38,664 nucleotides of DNA from an uncultured Bacteroidota bacterium (GCA_937873155.1 CALMVZ010000006.1:1-38664); one strand, 5' to 3'. Shown: positions 27,401 to 35,797, numbered from the stretch's first letter. Program-made: numbers and translations. Notes: generated by a model not told the origin, from the letters alone.

Positions 27401-28816
27401 ATGATCGGAAGAGAAATTGAGAAGCAAATTCTTGAAGAAAAACTGGCATCTGCCAAGTCAGAATTTGTTGCCATATATGGCCGCCGCCGTGTTGGTAAAA
27501 CATTCTTGATAAGACATGTTTTTGAAAACAAACTCACTTTTTCTATTACTGGGCTTAGTAATGCAACGCTTATTCGTCAACTTGATAATTTTAACGGTAC
27601 TATTAAAAAGCAATATCCTAAAGTTAATTTCACTCCGGCTGCGAAATGGTCGGAAGCCTTTGACCAGATAAGTGAGGTGATTGACAAGTCAAAGCAAAAA
27701 AAGAAAGTGATCTTTATTGATGAGCTTCCCTGGTTCGATACAGCTCATTCGGGCTTTATATCAGCTTTGGAACATTTCTGGAACGATTGGGCGACTAAGA
27801 GAAAAGACCTGTTATTAGTCGTGTGTGGTTCTGCTGCTTCATGGATGATCAATAATCTCATTAACAACAAAGGCGGTTTACACAATCGGGTTACTCAGCG
27901 TATCAAAGTAGAACCGTTTACTTTGCAGGAATGTAAAGCATTCATGACAAGTAAGTCTATTGCCCTGGACAATTATCAGCTGGTACAGTTATACATGGTA
28001 TTAGGTGGTGTTCCTTTTTACTGGGACGAAGTAAAAAAAGGACAGAGCGCAGCGCAAAACATCGACCGGATTTGCTTTGCCGCAAACGGATTATTATTGA
28101 CAGAGTTTTCCAATCTTTATAAATCTTTATTCGATAAAGCGGAGCGTCATGAAGCCATTGTGAATGCGCTAGCCAAAAAAGGAAAAGGATTAACCCGCGA
28201 TGAAATAAGCTCCGAAAGTGGTTTGCCGAGCGGAGGCGGCTTAACAAGATTATTGAATGAGCTGGAAGAGAGTGGATTTATCAGGAGGTATATTCCATTT
28301 GGAAAAAAATCAAGGAACACGCTTTACCAGCTTTGTGATTTCTTTTCCTTGTTTCATCTGCGCTTTATCAGAGGGACAAAAACATTTGATAAGGACCATT
28401 GGGTAAAGCTGATTGACAGCACCAAATACAGGGCATGGAGCGGATATGCCTTTGAGCAGGTTTGCATGAGCCACATCCCGCAGATAAAAAAAACATTAGG
28501 TATTAACGGTATTGAAACGGAAAGCTCGTCGTGGAGAAGCAGCAATACGATAAATGGCGCACAGATCGATTTACTAATAGATCGCAGGGATGGTGTAATA
28601 AACATTTGCGAGATGAAATTTTCTGTGGGAACCTTCATCATCGACAAAAAATATAACAATGAGTTGCTCAATAAAGTAAATGTTTTTAAGTCGGAAACAG
28701 CTACCAAAAAATCGGTGTTTCTTACAATACTCACTACGTTTGGATTACAAACCAATGCGTATTCAGGCAATGTGCAGAATGACCTTAATATGGACGTACT
28801 GTTTATGCCTATATAA
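27401..28816 (+). CDS. AAA-type ATPase with C-terminal DUF234-type nuclease-like domain
   Basis: 471 residues. The N-terminus is an archaeal-ATPase-like P-loop domain: Walker A GRRRVGKT (27-34), Walker B VIFIDELPWFD (Asp107, Glu108), then CGSAASWM (sensor 1-like). A winged-helix region follows (about 245-295; GLTRDEISSESGLPSGGGLTRLLNELEESGFI). The C-terminus has the PD-(D/E)xK-like signature GAQIDLLID...ICEMKFS with Asp390, Glu404 and Lys406, typical of DUF234 proteins. These ATPases occur scattered and multi-copy in archaea and Bacteroidota, and their job is uncertain; defence or selfish-element roles have been suspected. The gene stands alone between two copies of a 52-bp palindromic repeat. 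No Shine-Dalgarno site is visible and the leader would be very short. Confidence 0.9.
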   Translation: MIGREIEKQILEEKLASAKSEFVAIYGRRRVGKTFLIRHVFENKLTFSITGLSNATLIRQLDNFNGTIKKQYPKVNFTPAAKWSEAFDQISEVIDKSKQKKKVIFIDELPWFDTAHSGFISALEHFWNDWATKRKDLLLVVCGSAASWMINNLINNKGGLHNRVTQRIKVEPFTLQECKAFMTSKSIALDNYQLVQLYMVLGGVPFYWDEVKKGQSAAQNIDRICFAANGLLLTEFSNLYKSLFDKAERHEAIVNALAKKGKGLTRDEISSESGLPSGGGLTRLLNELEESGFIRRYIPFGKKSRNTLYQLCDFFSLFHLRFIRGTKTFDKDHWVKLIDSTKYRAWSGYAFEQVCMSHIPQIKKTLGINGIETESSSWRSSNTINGAQIDLLIDRRDGVINICEMKFSVGTFIIDKKYNNELLNKVNVFKSETATKKSVFLTILTTFGLQTNAYSGNVQNDLNMDVLFMPI

Positions 28817-28842
28817 AAGAACAAACCTGCAATTTCATTTTT

Positions 28843-28894
28843 TTTCATTTTGGCCATAACTGTATTTTTTAAGCTACTTATGGCCAAAGTGATA
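28843..28894. repeat. 52-bp palindromic repeat, copy 2
   Basis: Arms tttcattttggccataa (28843-28859) and ttatggccaaagtgata (28878-28894), two mismatches to perfect pairing, and an 18-base spacer (ctgtattttttaagctac) like that of copy 1 (gtggtatttttagtatat). Copies are 1496 bases apart and in the same orientation, with the ATPase gene between them. Confidence 0.9.
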
Positions 28895-29169
28895 TTGTAT
28901 ACTTTCTTAAGAAATCACTATTGAAAGCGGTCATTTTTTAGTAATATGTATAGTTTTATTTTATGTTAATGCATGTAAAGAATATTTAGGGAATTGCCTT
29001 TGATTTTACAGGCAACTCAAACATATAGTCATTCTATTGTGAGAAGTATCAATAATTAGAAATTTATGACCAATATTGTCCATTTTTTTGCTTGTAACAA
29101 TGTTATTTTGGGCTGAAAGAAAAATTTATTCGTTCGATAAAATATTAGATGGGGATTTTTATCGAATCA
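28895..29169. other. Gene-free stretch
   Basis: AT-rich DNA with no supported gene. An open frame that continues from here across the tRNA is a shadow. Confidence 0.5.
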
Positions 29170-29196
29170 AAAAGCCGCTGAAATTCAGCGGCTTTT
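29170..29196 (-). terminator. Terminator of tRNA-Leu (possibly bidirectional)
   Basis: Inverted repeat aaaagccgctgaa / ttcagcggctttt around a central A, in practice an 8-bp GC-rich core stem with a 5-base loop. Read on the minus strand it follows the tRNA by 8 bases and ends in a T-run, as in a rho-independent terminator. Confidence 0.8.
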
Positions 29197-29204
29197 GCTT
29201 TAAG

Positions 29205-29285
29205 TACCCAGAAGGGGACTCGAACCCCTACACCTTGCGGCATACGCACCTCAAGCGTACTTGTATACCATTCCAACACCTGGGC
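29205..29285 (-). tRNA. tRNA-Leu (anticodon GAG)
   Basis: Read on the minus strand the 81 bases fold into a full cloverleaf. The acceptor GCCCAGG pairs with TCTGGGT (G-U at both ends) and is followed by discriminator A. The D stem is TTG/CAA, and the anticodon stem TACGC/GCGTA encloses loop TTGAGGT, giving anticodon GAG. There is a long variable arm (TGCC GCAA GGTG) as expected for Leu, and the T arm is AGGGG-TTCGAGT-CCCCT. CCA is not encoded. Confidence 0.92.
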
Positions 29286-29474
29286 ATAGCATACTCCCGA
29301 CTACAGTCAGGACAAACACTAGAGTTAAGACTGCAAATTTGGCGAATTTTTCACTTAAACGGAAAAATTAGAAATCAACTTAGATCTCATTTCCGGATAT
29401 TTTTTCAAATTTTCAATGTATTTTTTGGATTTCATAGATTTCACATGGTTTTCTATTTTTCTTGCTATACTACC
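29273..29474. repeat. 202-bp direct duplication, copy 1
   Basis: Identical, apart from a few substitutions, to 29711-29912 (offset 438). It spans the 5' end of the tRNA-Leu gene, the spacer, and the 3' end of the GIY-YIG gene. Confidence 0.95.
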
Positions 29475-29642
29475 TTCCAACTCACTTATTTCAAGAAATA
29501 ATTCCCAATCATCAGCTACAGATGTAAATGAGTTGGCAAATTTCTTATTACGATGTTCTATCAGGCGCTCTTCAAGATCCAGACAACTCCCTATATAGAA
29601 TTTGTTAAGTTTTTTGGACGATAGAATATAAACGGAGGCCAT
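29355..29642 (-). CDS. GIY-YIG nuclease-family protein
   Basis: 95 residues. Begins MASVYILSSKKLNKFYIGSC, giving the paired motifs VYI and FYIG with Tyr5 and Tyr16, then LEERLIEHRN with the catalytic-type Arg26, and ARKIENHVKSMKSKKYIENL near the C-terminus. This matches the small, stand-alone UPF0213-like GIY-YIG proteins common in Bacteroidota, which are often multi-copy and next to RNA genes or repeats. Its 3' end lies in the 202-bp duplication. It is about 70 bases upstream of tRNA-Leu on the same strand. Mobility is inferred from context only. Confidence 0.85.
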   Translation of the reverse strand: MASVYILSSKKLNKFYIGSCLDLEERLIEHRNKKFANSFTSVADDWELFLEISELEGSIARKIENHVKSMKSKKYIENLKKYPEMRSKLISNFSV

Positions 29643-29679
29643 AAAAAATTTCGATCCTTATACTTACATATTCGCAGCC

Positions 29680-29723
29680 GTACTTGTATACCTCCCGATA
29701 GCTATCGGGACCAACACCTGGGC
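29680..29723 (-). pseudogene. Truncated tRNA-Leu fragment with palindrome insertion
   Basis: gtacttgtatacc (29680-29692) and ccaacacctgggc (29711-29723) match the 5' half of the tRNA-Leu gene at 29205-29285, but the three bases between them (att) are replaced by the 18-bp palindrome tcccgatagctatcggga. The anticodon and 3' half are missing, so it cannot be a tRNA. Confidence 0.85.
29693..29710. repeat. 18-bp perfect palindrome
   Basis: tcccgatagctatcggga equals its own reverse complement. A related imperfect palindrome, tcccgactacagtcagga, occurs at 29295-29312 and 29733-29750, suggesting a family with TCCCGA...TCGGGA ends. Confidence 0.85.
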
Positions 29724-29912
29724 ATAGCATACTCCCGACTACAGTCAGGACAAACACTAGAGTTAAGACTGCAAATTTGGCGAATTTTTCACTTAAACGG
29801 AAAAATTAGAAATCAACTTAGATCTCATTTCCGGATATTTTTTCAAATTTTCAATGTATTTTTTGGATCTCATAGATTTCACATGGCTTTCTATTTTTCT
29901 TGCTATACTACC
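29711..29912. repeat. 202-bp direct duplication, copy 2
   Basis: Second copy of 29273-29474 with a few substitutions (for example ttcat to ctcat and ggttttc to ggctttc). It carries only the last ~40 codons of the GIY-YIG gene. Confidence 0.95.
29793..29912 (-). pseudogene. 3' fragment of duplicated GIY-YIG gene
   Basis: Encodes the C-terminus IARKIESHVKSMRSKKYIENL to the same stop as the intact copy, but upstream the frame breaks at the edge of the duplication. Both changes from the intact copy (Asn to Ser, Lys to Arg) are conservative. Confidence 0.85.
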
Positions 29913-30179
29913 TAGAGTTAAGGGCTTAAATTTGGTGGTTTTTTAGATTCCAAAGAAGGTTTTAGAATAAATATGAAACTGAGACCGTTATGCCCCCTAA
30001 AAAATCTAAATCACCCGGTTCGAGTAGCCGGCACAATGTTTTGAGTAGAACTAGAGTTATTATTAGGGACAAAAAGGGATCAAACTATTGAATATCCGTA
30101 CATTTGAACAACTAAAAAAAACCGGAAAGGCCCATTCTCAAAAACAGGTCAGTAAAGGATTTTTTATAACCAATACATT
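29913..30179. other. Intergenic region upstream of the T9SS type B gene
   Basis: No gene seen. It contains ctagagttaag at 29912 and ctagagtta at 30051, the same short motif present inside both copies of the duplication (29319, 29757). A TACATTTG at 30099-30106 could be a promoter -7 element, but no TTTG sits at the right distance upstream. Confidence 0.4.
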
Positions 30180-33100
30180 ATGTTAAAAAGCACAACACTT
30201 CGTTTAAGTTTAATAGTAAGTATTTTCGCGTTTTCGTCTATTTTCGCCCGTGAAAAATTCAAAATTTCAGGTGACCTATTTGGTAAACGCGTTATAACCG
30301 AAAACAAAGGCCAATTCTCTGACGCGGTTAAGGACCAACCTATCAGCTTTGCTTACGATAATTCTGATGAAGGTGTGTTTTTTCATCAAAATTCTTTAAC
30401 CTATAGAATAATAGAACATTTTCCAATAACAGAATCATTCAAAGAAAAAATAGAGGAAGGTAAAAAGGTTACCCCTAAACCTGATAAGAATTTTTTCGTA
30501 AATATCAGCTGGAAAAACTCAAACCCAAATATTACACCATCTGTTGAGGGATTGCAAAACCACTATCAAAGTTACGGTGATGCTATTTATAAATCGAATT
30601 GTTATAAAAAATTAATTTATAAGAATGTCTATAATAAAATTGATGTTGAGTATACCTTTACCGATGAAAAGACGAATGGTATAAAGTACAATGTTATCTT
30701 AAAACCGGGTGCTAACCTTTCTGATTTCAGAATGGAATTTAAAGGTGATGTTAAAAGCATAAAAATACGTAATAATGAATTACATATTAAAACTCCTTAT
30801 TTAACAGTAAAAGAATTAAATCCGGTTGCCATTCAGAATGGCCAAAAGTTAGCTTGTAATTTTATATTGAATGATGACAACACGGTTTCATTTCAAATAC
30901 CTGGCGGATATGACCCTAATGAAGAGTTGATCATTGACCCATGGGTAGTAAATTTAGCTTTAACCACTAATAATTATGGGTACGATGTTGACTACGACTA
31001 CTTCGGAAACTATTATGTTTATGGCGGTAGCGGTCCTTTTTTAATTTGTAAATACAATACTGCCGGTGCTTTGCAATGGACATTTAACGGCACTGTGCCT
31101 TCTCAGGGCTGGACATCTTTGGGCAGCCTTCCGTCAGGTAAATATGTAGGGAATTTTGTTGTGGATAAAATGACAGGTAAATCGTATACCGGGGAAGGAT
31201 TCAATAGTGCAGTAGGTACCAGGATAGTAAGGATCGATGCGAACGGCTTATATGACAACCTGATCAGTACCGCAAATATCACATGGAACGAAGTATGGGA
31301 TATGAATTATGATTGTGCTAATGGGAGATTTTTCGGTATCGGAGGATCTACAAGCGGAAACGTTTCAGCAGGCATTTTAAATACGGTAACAGGCGCTATA
31401 ACACCACAGAGTTTTACCGGTATGGCAGGTAGCCAACAGGATATTGCTTCAAGTACCATTGACCCTCAGGGAAATATATTCTTTGTATACGCTACTGTAG
31501 CTATAGCAACTTTAAATAACCGCCTCTTAAGAGTGAACGGAGCGTTTACCGGTAATGTCTGGATCGCCCCAAGTACATATAACACATTTGCAGAAAGTAA
31601 TAACAAATTTTATCCCGGAGCCGCTATGCCCGCTCAATATTCGAATGGTTTTAATGCGCTGGCTGCCAGCACATCCTACTTGTATTATTTTGACGGAAGT
31701 AACCTGGCCGCATATAATAAAGCTACTGGCGCAATGCTTGGGTCGTTGGTAATACCGGGCTTAACAGCCAAGCAGCAAGGTGGTATTGCAGTAGACGGCT
31801 GTGATAATGTTTATATAGGTGGTAATGGAAATATTTTATGTTATAAGTTCAATGGTACCTCTTTTTCCGCTTTACCTTCTATTGCACTGGGAGTTGCCAA
31901 TCCTAATAAATATGTGACCGATATTAAGTATTATGAAGCCGCAAACGAATTATATATCAGTGGTTCCGGTTTTGGTGGTATTTACTCTGCTATAAACAGC
32001 CTTACCTGTACGGCATCAAACTGCACAGTAACTACAGCATGCGCAGGGGTTGCATCCGCAAGCGTATCTACAGGTATTGCTTCACCTGTATTTAGTTATT
32101 CCTTTACAAACAGCACAGGTTCTGTTGTCGCTTCTTTTATAAATACTACAGCAACAACTGTTACAACACCAACTTTAGCAGCCGGTAATTATACCTTATT
32201 CGCACATATCAATGCGCCTTGTGGCCCGATCATCACTTATACATTTAATGTTTCAGGGCAGGTAATTTTAGCTCCAACTGCAATTACAAGATGTTCTACA
32301 ACAGGGATCACATCTACTTTAAGCATAAATGCCACAACAGGTTTTACACCTGCACCTACAAGTTACAATTGGTCAGGACCGGGAGGATTTACCGCCTCAA
32401 CAGCAACTGTAGTTAATAATAATGCCGCTGTAGGTATTTACACAGTCTCAGTTTCGAATGGCTTCTGTAGCGGTTCCGGAACAGTTGCCGTGGTTGCACC
32501 GGGCAATTTTACGCCTAACATCACAGCAACTAATGTAACTTGTTTTAATGGTTCAGACGGTAGCGCCTTTTTATCATCAATAACCGGTACTTCCACCGCA
32601 CCATACACCTATACCTGGAGCACCAGTCCTGTACAAAATACTGCATTAGCAAGTAATTTGATCGCAGGCACGTATACTTTATCTGTAACCGATAGTATGG
32701 CTTGTACTTTTTCAAATACAATAACAATTACACAACCACCAACTGTGCCTGTTGCTCCTACAAACACCGGCCCGTATTGTGTAGGTACCACTATTCAATT
32801 AAATACAGGAACCTTTACAACTTATACCTGGACTGGTCCAGGTGGATTTACCTCAAATACACAAAACCCTACTATTCCTAATGCGCAATTAACAAATGCC
32901 GGGCAGTATACGGTAGTTGTTACTAACGCGAACAATTGTTCTTACACCGGTGTTACAACTTTATTTGTTAATCCTCTGCCAATACCAAATATCGTTACTA
33001 ACGGGCCTGTTTGTGTTAATGAGGTGCTTAGCTTATCAGGTACCGGCGGAGTTAATTATTTGTGGAATGGCCCGAATGGTTTTATTTCATCTTCCCAAAC

Positions 33101-33998
33101 CCCAACAATACTGGCCAGTTCAGCTGCCTACAGCGGAAATTATAGTTTAACTGTAACTGATGCTAACGGATGCAGCGGAACTACACAAATGAATGCCATT
33201 GTAAATGCATTGCCAACTGCCGCGATCATTGCAGCCAACAACACAGGCTGTGCTCCGGTATGTACTTCATTCACTGTATCAGGCTCAGCAAGTATTGTGA
33301 CTGCAAATTGGTATATGGGAGACGGATCATATGATACCGGGACCTCAACCACCCCACGTTGCTATTCAGTGCCGGGAATTTATACTGTAGGCGTTGTTGC
33401 ATCAGATGCGAATGGTTGTACCGGAAGTAATACAGCTACTCTTGAAGTGTACCCTATTCCTGTTGCTGATTTCAATCATGCACCTATTAAACCAATTTTA
33501 AATATCGACCAGGAAGTAACTTTCACAGATGCTTCATGGAATGCACCTATTGTTAGCTGGAACTGGTATTTTATGAATACAGCCCAATACACATCCATAT
33601 TACAAAATCCTACTTTCATGTACACTGAACCGGGTACATATCCTGTAGCGCTTGTGGTAACCAGTGACAAAGGTTGTATGGATACGCTAATAAGACCACT
33701 TGTTGTTGGTGAAGATTACGGAATCTATGTTCCGAATGCATTTACACCTAACGCTGACGGATTGAATGATGTGTTCCAGCCAAAAGGTTTTGGGATCGTA
33801 AAATATGAGTTAAATATATTTGACCGTTGGGGTGAAAAGGTATTCTTTACAAAAGAATTTAATGAAGGCTGGAACGGAACTTTCCAGGGCCGTAGCAATA
33901 AGATCATTGAAGAAGGATCATATACGTGGTTAATTAATCTTACTAATGTGTTTGGTAAATCATATGAACTCAAAGGTCACGTGATCTTAATGAGATAG
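30180..33998 (+). CDS. T9SS type B-sorted DUF7948/PKD/SprB-repeat surface protein
   Basis: 1272 residues. Signal peptide at 1-23 (MLKSTTLRLSLIVSIFAFSSIFA). Residues ~38-255 are a DUF7948-type domain (ITENKGQFSDAV...LIIDPWVVNL), the same domain type as in the minus-strand propeller protein. Residues ~260-610 look like a degenerate propeller (DGCDNVYIGGNGNILCYKF). A SprB-type repeat lies at ~778-853 (ATNVTCFNGSDGSAFLS...GTYTLSVTDSMACTFS), then Ig-like units with WTGPGGF, and two PKD domains at ~1015-1180 (MGDGSYDTG, VSWNWYFMNT). The last ~88 residues (YVPNAFTPNADGLNDVF...FDRWGEKVF...GSYTWLIN) are the gliding-motility-associated type B sorting domain. Exported by T9SS and cell-surface attached; probably adhesion-related (inference). 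Confidence 0.93.
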   Translation: MLKSTTLRLSLIVSIFAFSSIFAREKFKISGDLFGKRVITENKGQFSDAVKDQPISFAYDNSDEGVFFHQNSLTYRIIEHFPITESFKEKIEEGKKVTPKPDKNFFVNISWKNSNPNITPSVEGLQNHYQSYGDAIYKSNCYKKLIYKNVYNKIDVEYTFTDEKTNGIKYNVILKPGANLSDFRMEFKGDVKSIKIRNNELHIKTPYLTVKELNPVAIQNGQKLACNFILNDDNTVSFQIPGGYDPNEELIIDPWVVNLALTTNNYGYDVDYDYFGNYYVYGGSGPFLICKYNTAGALQWTFNGTVPSQGWTSLGSLPSGKYVGNFVVDKMTGKSYTGEGFNSAVGTRIVRIDANGLYDNLISTANITWNEVWDMNYDCANGRFFGIGGSTSGNVSAGILNTVTGAITPQSFTGMAGSQQDIASSTIDPQGNIFFVYATVAIATLNNRLLRVNGAFTGNVWIAPSTYNTFAESNNKFYPGAAMPAQYSNGFNALAASTSYLYYFDGSNLAAYNKATGAMLGSLVIPGLTAKQQGGIAVDGCDNVYIGGNGNILCYKFNGTSFSALPSIALGVANPNKYVTDIKYYEAANELYISGSGFGGIYSAINSLTCTASNCTVTTACAGVASASVSTGIASPVFSYSFTNSTGSVVASFINTTATTVTTPTLAAGNYTLFAHINAPCGPIITYTFNVSGQVILAPTAITRCSTTGITSTLSINATTGFTPAPTSYNWSGPGGFTASTATVVNNNAAVGIYTVSVSNGFCSGSGTVAVVAPGNFTPNITATNVTCFNGSDGSAFLSSITGTSTAPYTYTWSTSPVQNTALASNLIAGTYTLSVTDSMACTFSNTITITQPPTVPVAPTNTGPYCVGTTIQLNTGTFTTYTWTGPGGFTSNTQNPTIPNAQLTNAGQYTVVVTNANNCSYTGVTTLFVNPLPIPNIVTNGPVCVNEVLSLSGTGGVNYLWNGPNGFISSSQTPTILASSAAYSGNYSLTVTDANGCSGTTQMNAIVNALPTAAIIAANNTGCAPVCTSFTVSGSASIVTANWYMGDGSYDTGTSTTPRCYSVPGIYTVGVVASDANGCTGSNTATLEVYPIPVADFNHAPIKPILNIDQEVTFTDASWNAPIVSWNWYFMNTAQYTSILQNPTFMYTEPGTYPVALVVTSDKGCMDTLIRPLVVGEDYGIYVPNAFTPNADGLNDVFQPKGFGIVKYELNIFDRWGEKVFFTKEFNEGWNGTFQGRSNKIIEEGSYTWLINLTNVFGKSYELKGHVILMR

Positions 33999-34070
33999 GC
34001 CTCTTTTCTTACTTTTAACAAAATAGTTTAAAGTCAAGCCCTTTGATCCCTTTTTACGCTTCTTTTAGCC

Positions 34071-34099
34071 AGATCAAGCCCCCGATAAGGGCTTGATCT
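34071..34099 (+). terminator. Hairpin terminator after the T9SS type B gene
   Basis: Perfect 11-bp stem agatcaagccc / gggcttgatct with a 7-base loop, followed by attttgg. It lies 73 bases after the stop and before the rplS promoter. The T-run is short. Confidence 0.65.
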
Positions 34100-34134
34100 A
34101 TTTTGGCTTCAAAGAGCCGAAAAGTGAACTAAAA

Positions 34135-34165
34135 TTTGCCAAAAGTCAATAAATCCCTATATTTG
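34135..34165 (+). promoter_or_regulatory. rplS promoter (Bacteroidota consensus) and leader
   Basis: TTTG at 34135-34138, 19 bases, then TATATTTG at 34158-34165: an exact fit to TTTG-N19-TAnnTTTG. Transcription should start near 34170, giving a ~65-base leader. The leader could fold by pairing cctcg (34168) with cgagg (34192) or gctttta (34172) with taaaagc (34222), so a structured regulatory leader is possible but unproven. Confidence 0.8.
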
Positions 34166-34236
34166 CGCCTCGCTTTTAGCCGCTGTTTACACGAGGTAAA
34201 GAATGCTACCAGCTTAAACATTAAAAGCTTAATAAA

Positions 34237-34608
34237 ATGAGTTTATTATTAGATTACGTAAAACAACAGTTAACACCTAAAACTAATCACCCGAACTTTA
34301 AAGCAGGTGATACAGTTACTGTTCACTACAAAATTAAAGAGGGTGATAAAGAGCGTGTACAGCAATTTACAGGCGTAGTTATCCAAAAAAAGAACGAAAG
34401 AGCAACAGCATCTTTTACCGTTAGAAAAATGTCGAATGGTATCGGTGTTGAACGTATTTTTCCTGTAGCTTCTCCGTTTATCGAGAAGATCGAGATCGCT
34501 AAAGTTGGTGTGGTTCGCCGCGCTAAATTATTCTACTTACGCGACCGTACAGGTAAAGCAGCTCGTATCCGTGAAAAAATTCAAAATACTGACGAAGTTA
34601 AGGCGTAA
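34237..34608 (+). CDS. rplS: 50S ribosomal protein L19
   Basis: 123 residues, usual length for bL19. Carries the family signature [20 protein letters not shown], then [20 protein letters not shown] and [21 protein letters not shown]19 sits at the 30S-50S interface of the ribosome. It has its own consensus promoter and is closed by a strong terminator, so it is a single-gene transcript here rather than part of the rpsP-rimM-trmD-rplS operon known from other bacteria. Confidence 0.97.
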   Translation: MSLLLDYVKQQLTPKTNHPNFKAGDTVTVHYKIKEGDKERVQQFTGVVIQKKNERATASFTVRKMSNGIGVERIFPVASPFIEKIEIAKVGVVRRAKLFYLRDRTGKAARIREKIQNTDEVKA

Positions 34609-34626
34609 TATATTTTCCATTAATAA

Positions 34627-34664
34627 AACCCTGAAGCGTACTTGTTCTGCTTCAGGGTTTTTTT
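34627..34664 (+). terminator. Rho-independent terminator of rplS
   Basis: 11-bp perfect stem aaccctgaagc / gcttcagggtt, 11-base loop, then a T-run (34658-34664), 18 bases after the rplS stop. Confidence 0.93.
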
Positions 34665-34710
34665 ATGCGTTCTATAGTAGAACTTAATTTCGTAATTTTA
34701 TAGGATACTA

Positions 34711-35778
34711 ATGAAGTTGAAGTCTTTTTATAGTTTCTTACTGATCCTGATAACTGCGGTCTCTATCGCCCAGAAACCAACGGCTTTTGCAGGCCCCGAT
34801 TTTACGATCTGTCCGAATGGCGGCTCTGTTGTAATAGGCGCTTCAGTTGCAGCTACAGGAGGAACTCCCCCTTATACTTATTTATGGAATCCGCCAACAG
34901 CATTAAGCAGTCAAACCGTTTCTAATCCTACAGCTTCTCCTACCGTTCAAACCACTTATACTTTACAGGTTCGGGATGCCAATGATAGTTTAGACACAGA
35001 CGTTGTTACGATTTCCATTTCAGATATTTTAAAATACAAGGCAGGAAAAGATTCTACTTACTGTTTAGGAAAAGCTTCCAATATCCAACTGGGAAGCGCT
35101 GCAAATGCCACTGCTGTTGCTACCACTTTTACCTGGTCTCCAACTTACGGATTAAATAACCCGAACGCGGCGAATCCGATCGCGAATCCCAGTGTAAGTA
35201 CAACTTATTCTTTAAATGTTTCGAAAGATGGATGCACGGCTTACACAGGAAGTGTGAATCTTAATATCACGATGTTCAATGTAAATCTTGTATTTCGCGA
35301 TACTACCATCAATGAAGGAGAAACGATCACTTTAATAGCGAATAGTTCGGCCTTAACTTATACCTGGTATCCCTGGAACCCAACCTGGAAATACGGCACT
35401 ACGAATAAACCGGATGTCAGTCCCGGCATTACAACAACTTTCTATTGTTTAGCTATGGATCAGAACGGCTGCCTTGGTTTCGACACCGTTAGAGTAAATG
35501 TGAATCCAAGTGATGATCTTGTTTTCTACAGTGCTTTTACACCGAACGGAGATGGCAACAACGATTATTTTTACATCGGCAACATCCAGAAATATCCTGA
35601 TAATATTTTAAAGATCTATAACCGTTACGGACAGGTTATTTTTACCTCAGCAGGTTATCAAAACGATTGGGATGGTGAATACCAGGGAAACAAATTACCC
35701 ACAGGCACTTATTTTTATATTCTCTATACTAATGCGGAGAGAGGAAACTACAAAGGTTCCGTCACCATATTAAGATAA
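34711..35778 (+). CDS. T9SS type B-sorted surface protein
   Basis: 355 residues. Signal peptide MKLKSFYSFLLILITAVSIAQ. Two Ig/PKD-like repeats: the first (about 24-108) with DFTICPNGGSVVIGA and GGTPPYTYLWNPPTALSS, the second (about 112-190) with STYCLGKASNIQLGS and TTFTWSPTYGLNNPNA. A third Ig-like unit follows (TYTWYPWNPTW). The last ~85 residues (FYSAFTPNGDGNNDYF...IYNRYGQVIFTS...GTYFYILY) are the gliding-motility-associated type B T9SS sorting domain. Smaller than most family members. The lipoprotein gene follows 19 bases later and may be co-transcribed. Ligand unknown. Confidence 0.92.
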   Translation: MKLKSFYSFLLILITAVSIAQKPTAFAGPDFTICPNGGSVVIGASVAATGGTPPYTYLWNPPTALSSQTVSNPTASPTVQTTYTLQVRDANDSLDTDVVTISISDILKYKAGKDSTYCLGKASNIQLGSAANATAVATTFTWSPTYGLNNPNAANPIANPSVSTTYSLNVSKDGCTAYTGSVNLNITMFNVNLVFRDTTINEGETITLIANSSALTYTWYPWNPTWKYGTTNKPDVSPGITTTFYCLAMDQNGCLGFDTVRVNVNPSDDLVFYSAFTPNGDGNNDYFYIGNIQKYPDNILKIYNRYGQVIFTSAGYQNDWDGEYQGNKLPTGTYFYILYTNAERGNYKGSVTILR

Positions 35779-35797
35779 CTTATTTTAATTCTTGAAA

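Noticed and set aside
29076-29501. 141-codon open frame on the plus strand
   Set aside because: It runs across the minus-strand tRNA-Leu and the GIY-YIG gene and has no recognisable domain.
29680-29723. Second tRNA-Leu gene
   Set aside because: Only the 5' part is present and it is interrupted by an 18-bp palindrome; anticodon and T arms are missing.
30099-30106. TACATTTG as promoter for the 30180 gene
   Set aside because: No TTTG-like element lies 19-21 bases upstream, so support is only half the consensus.
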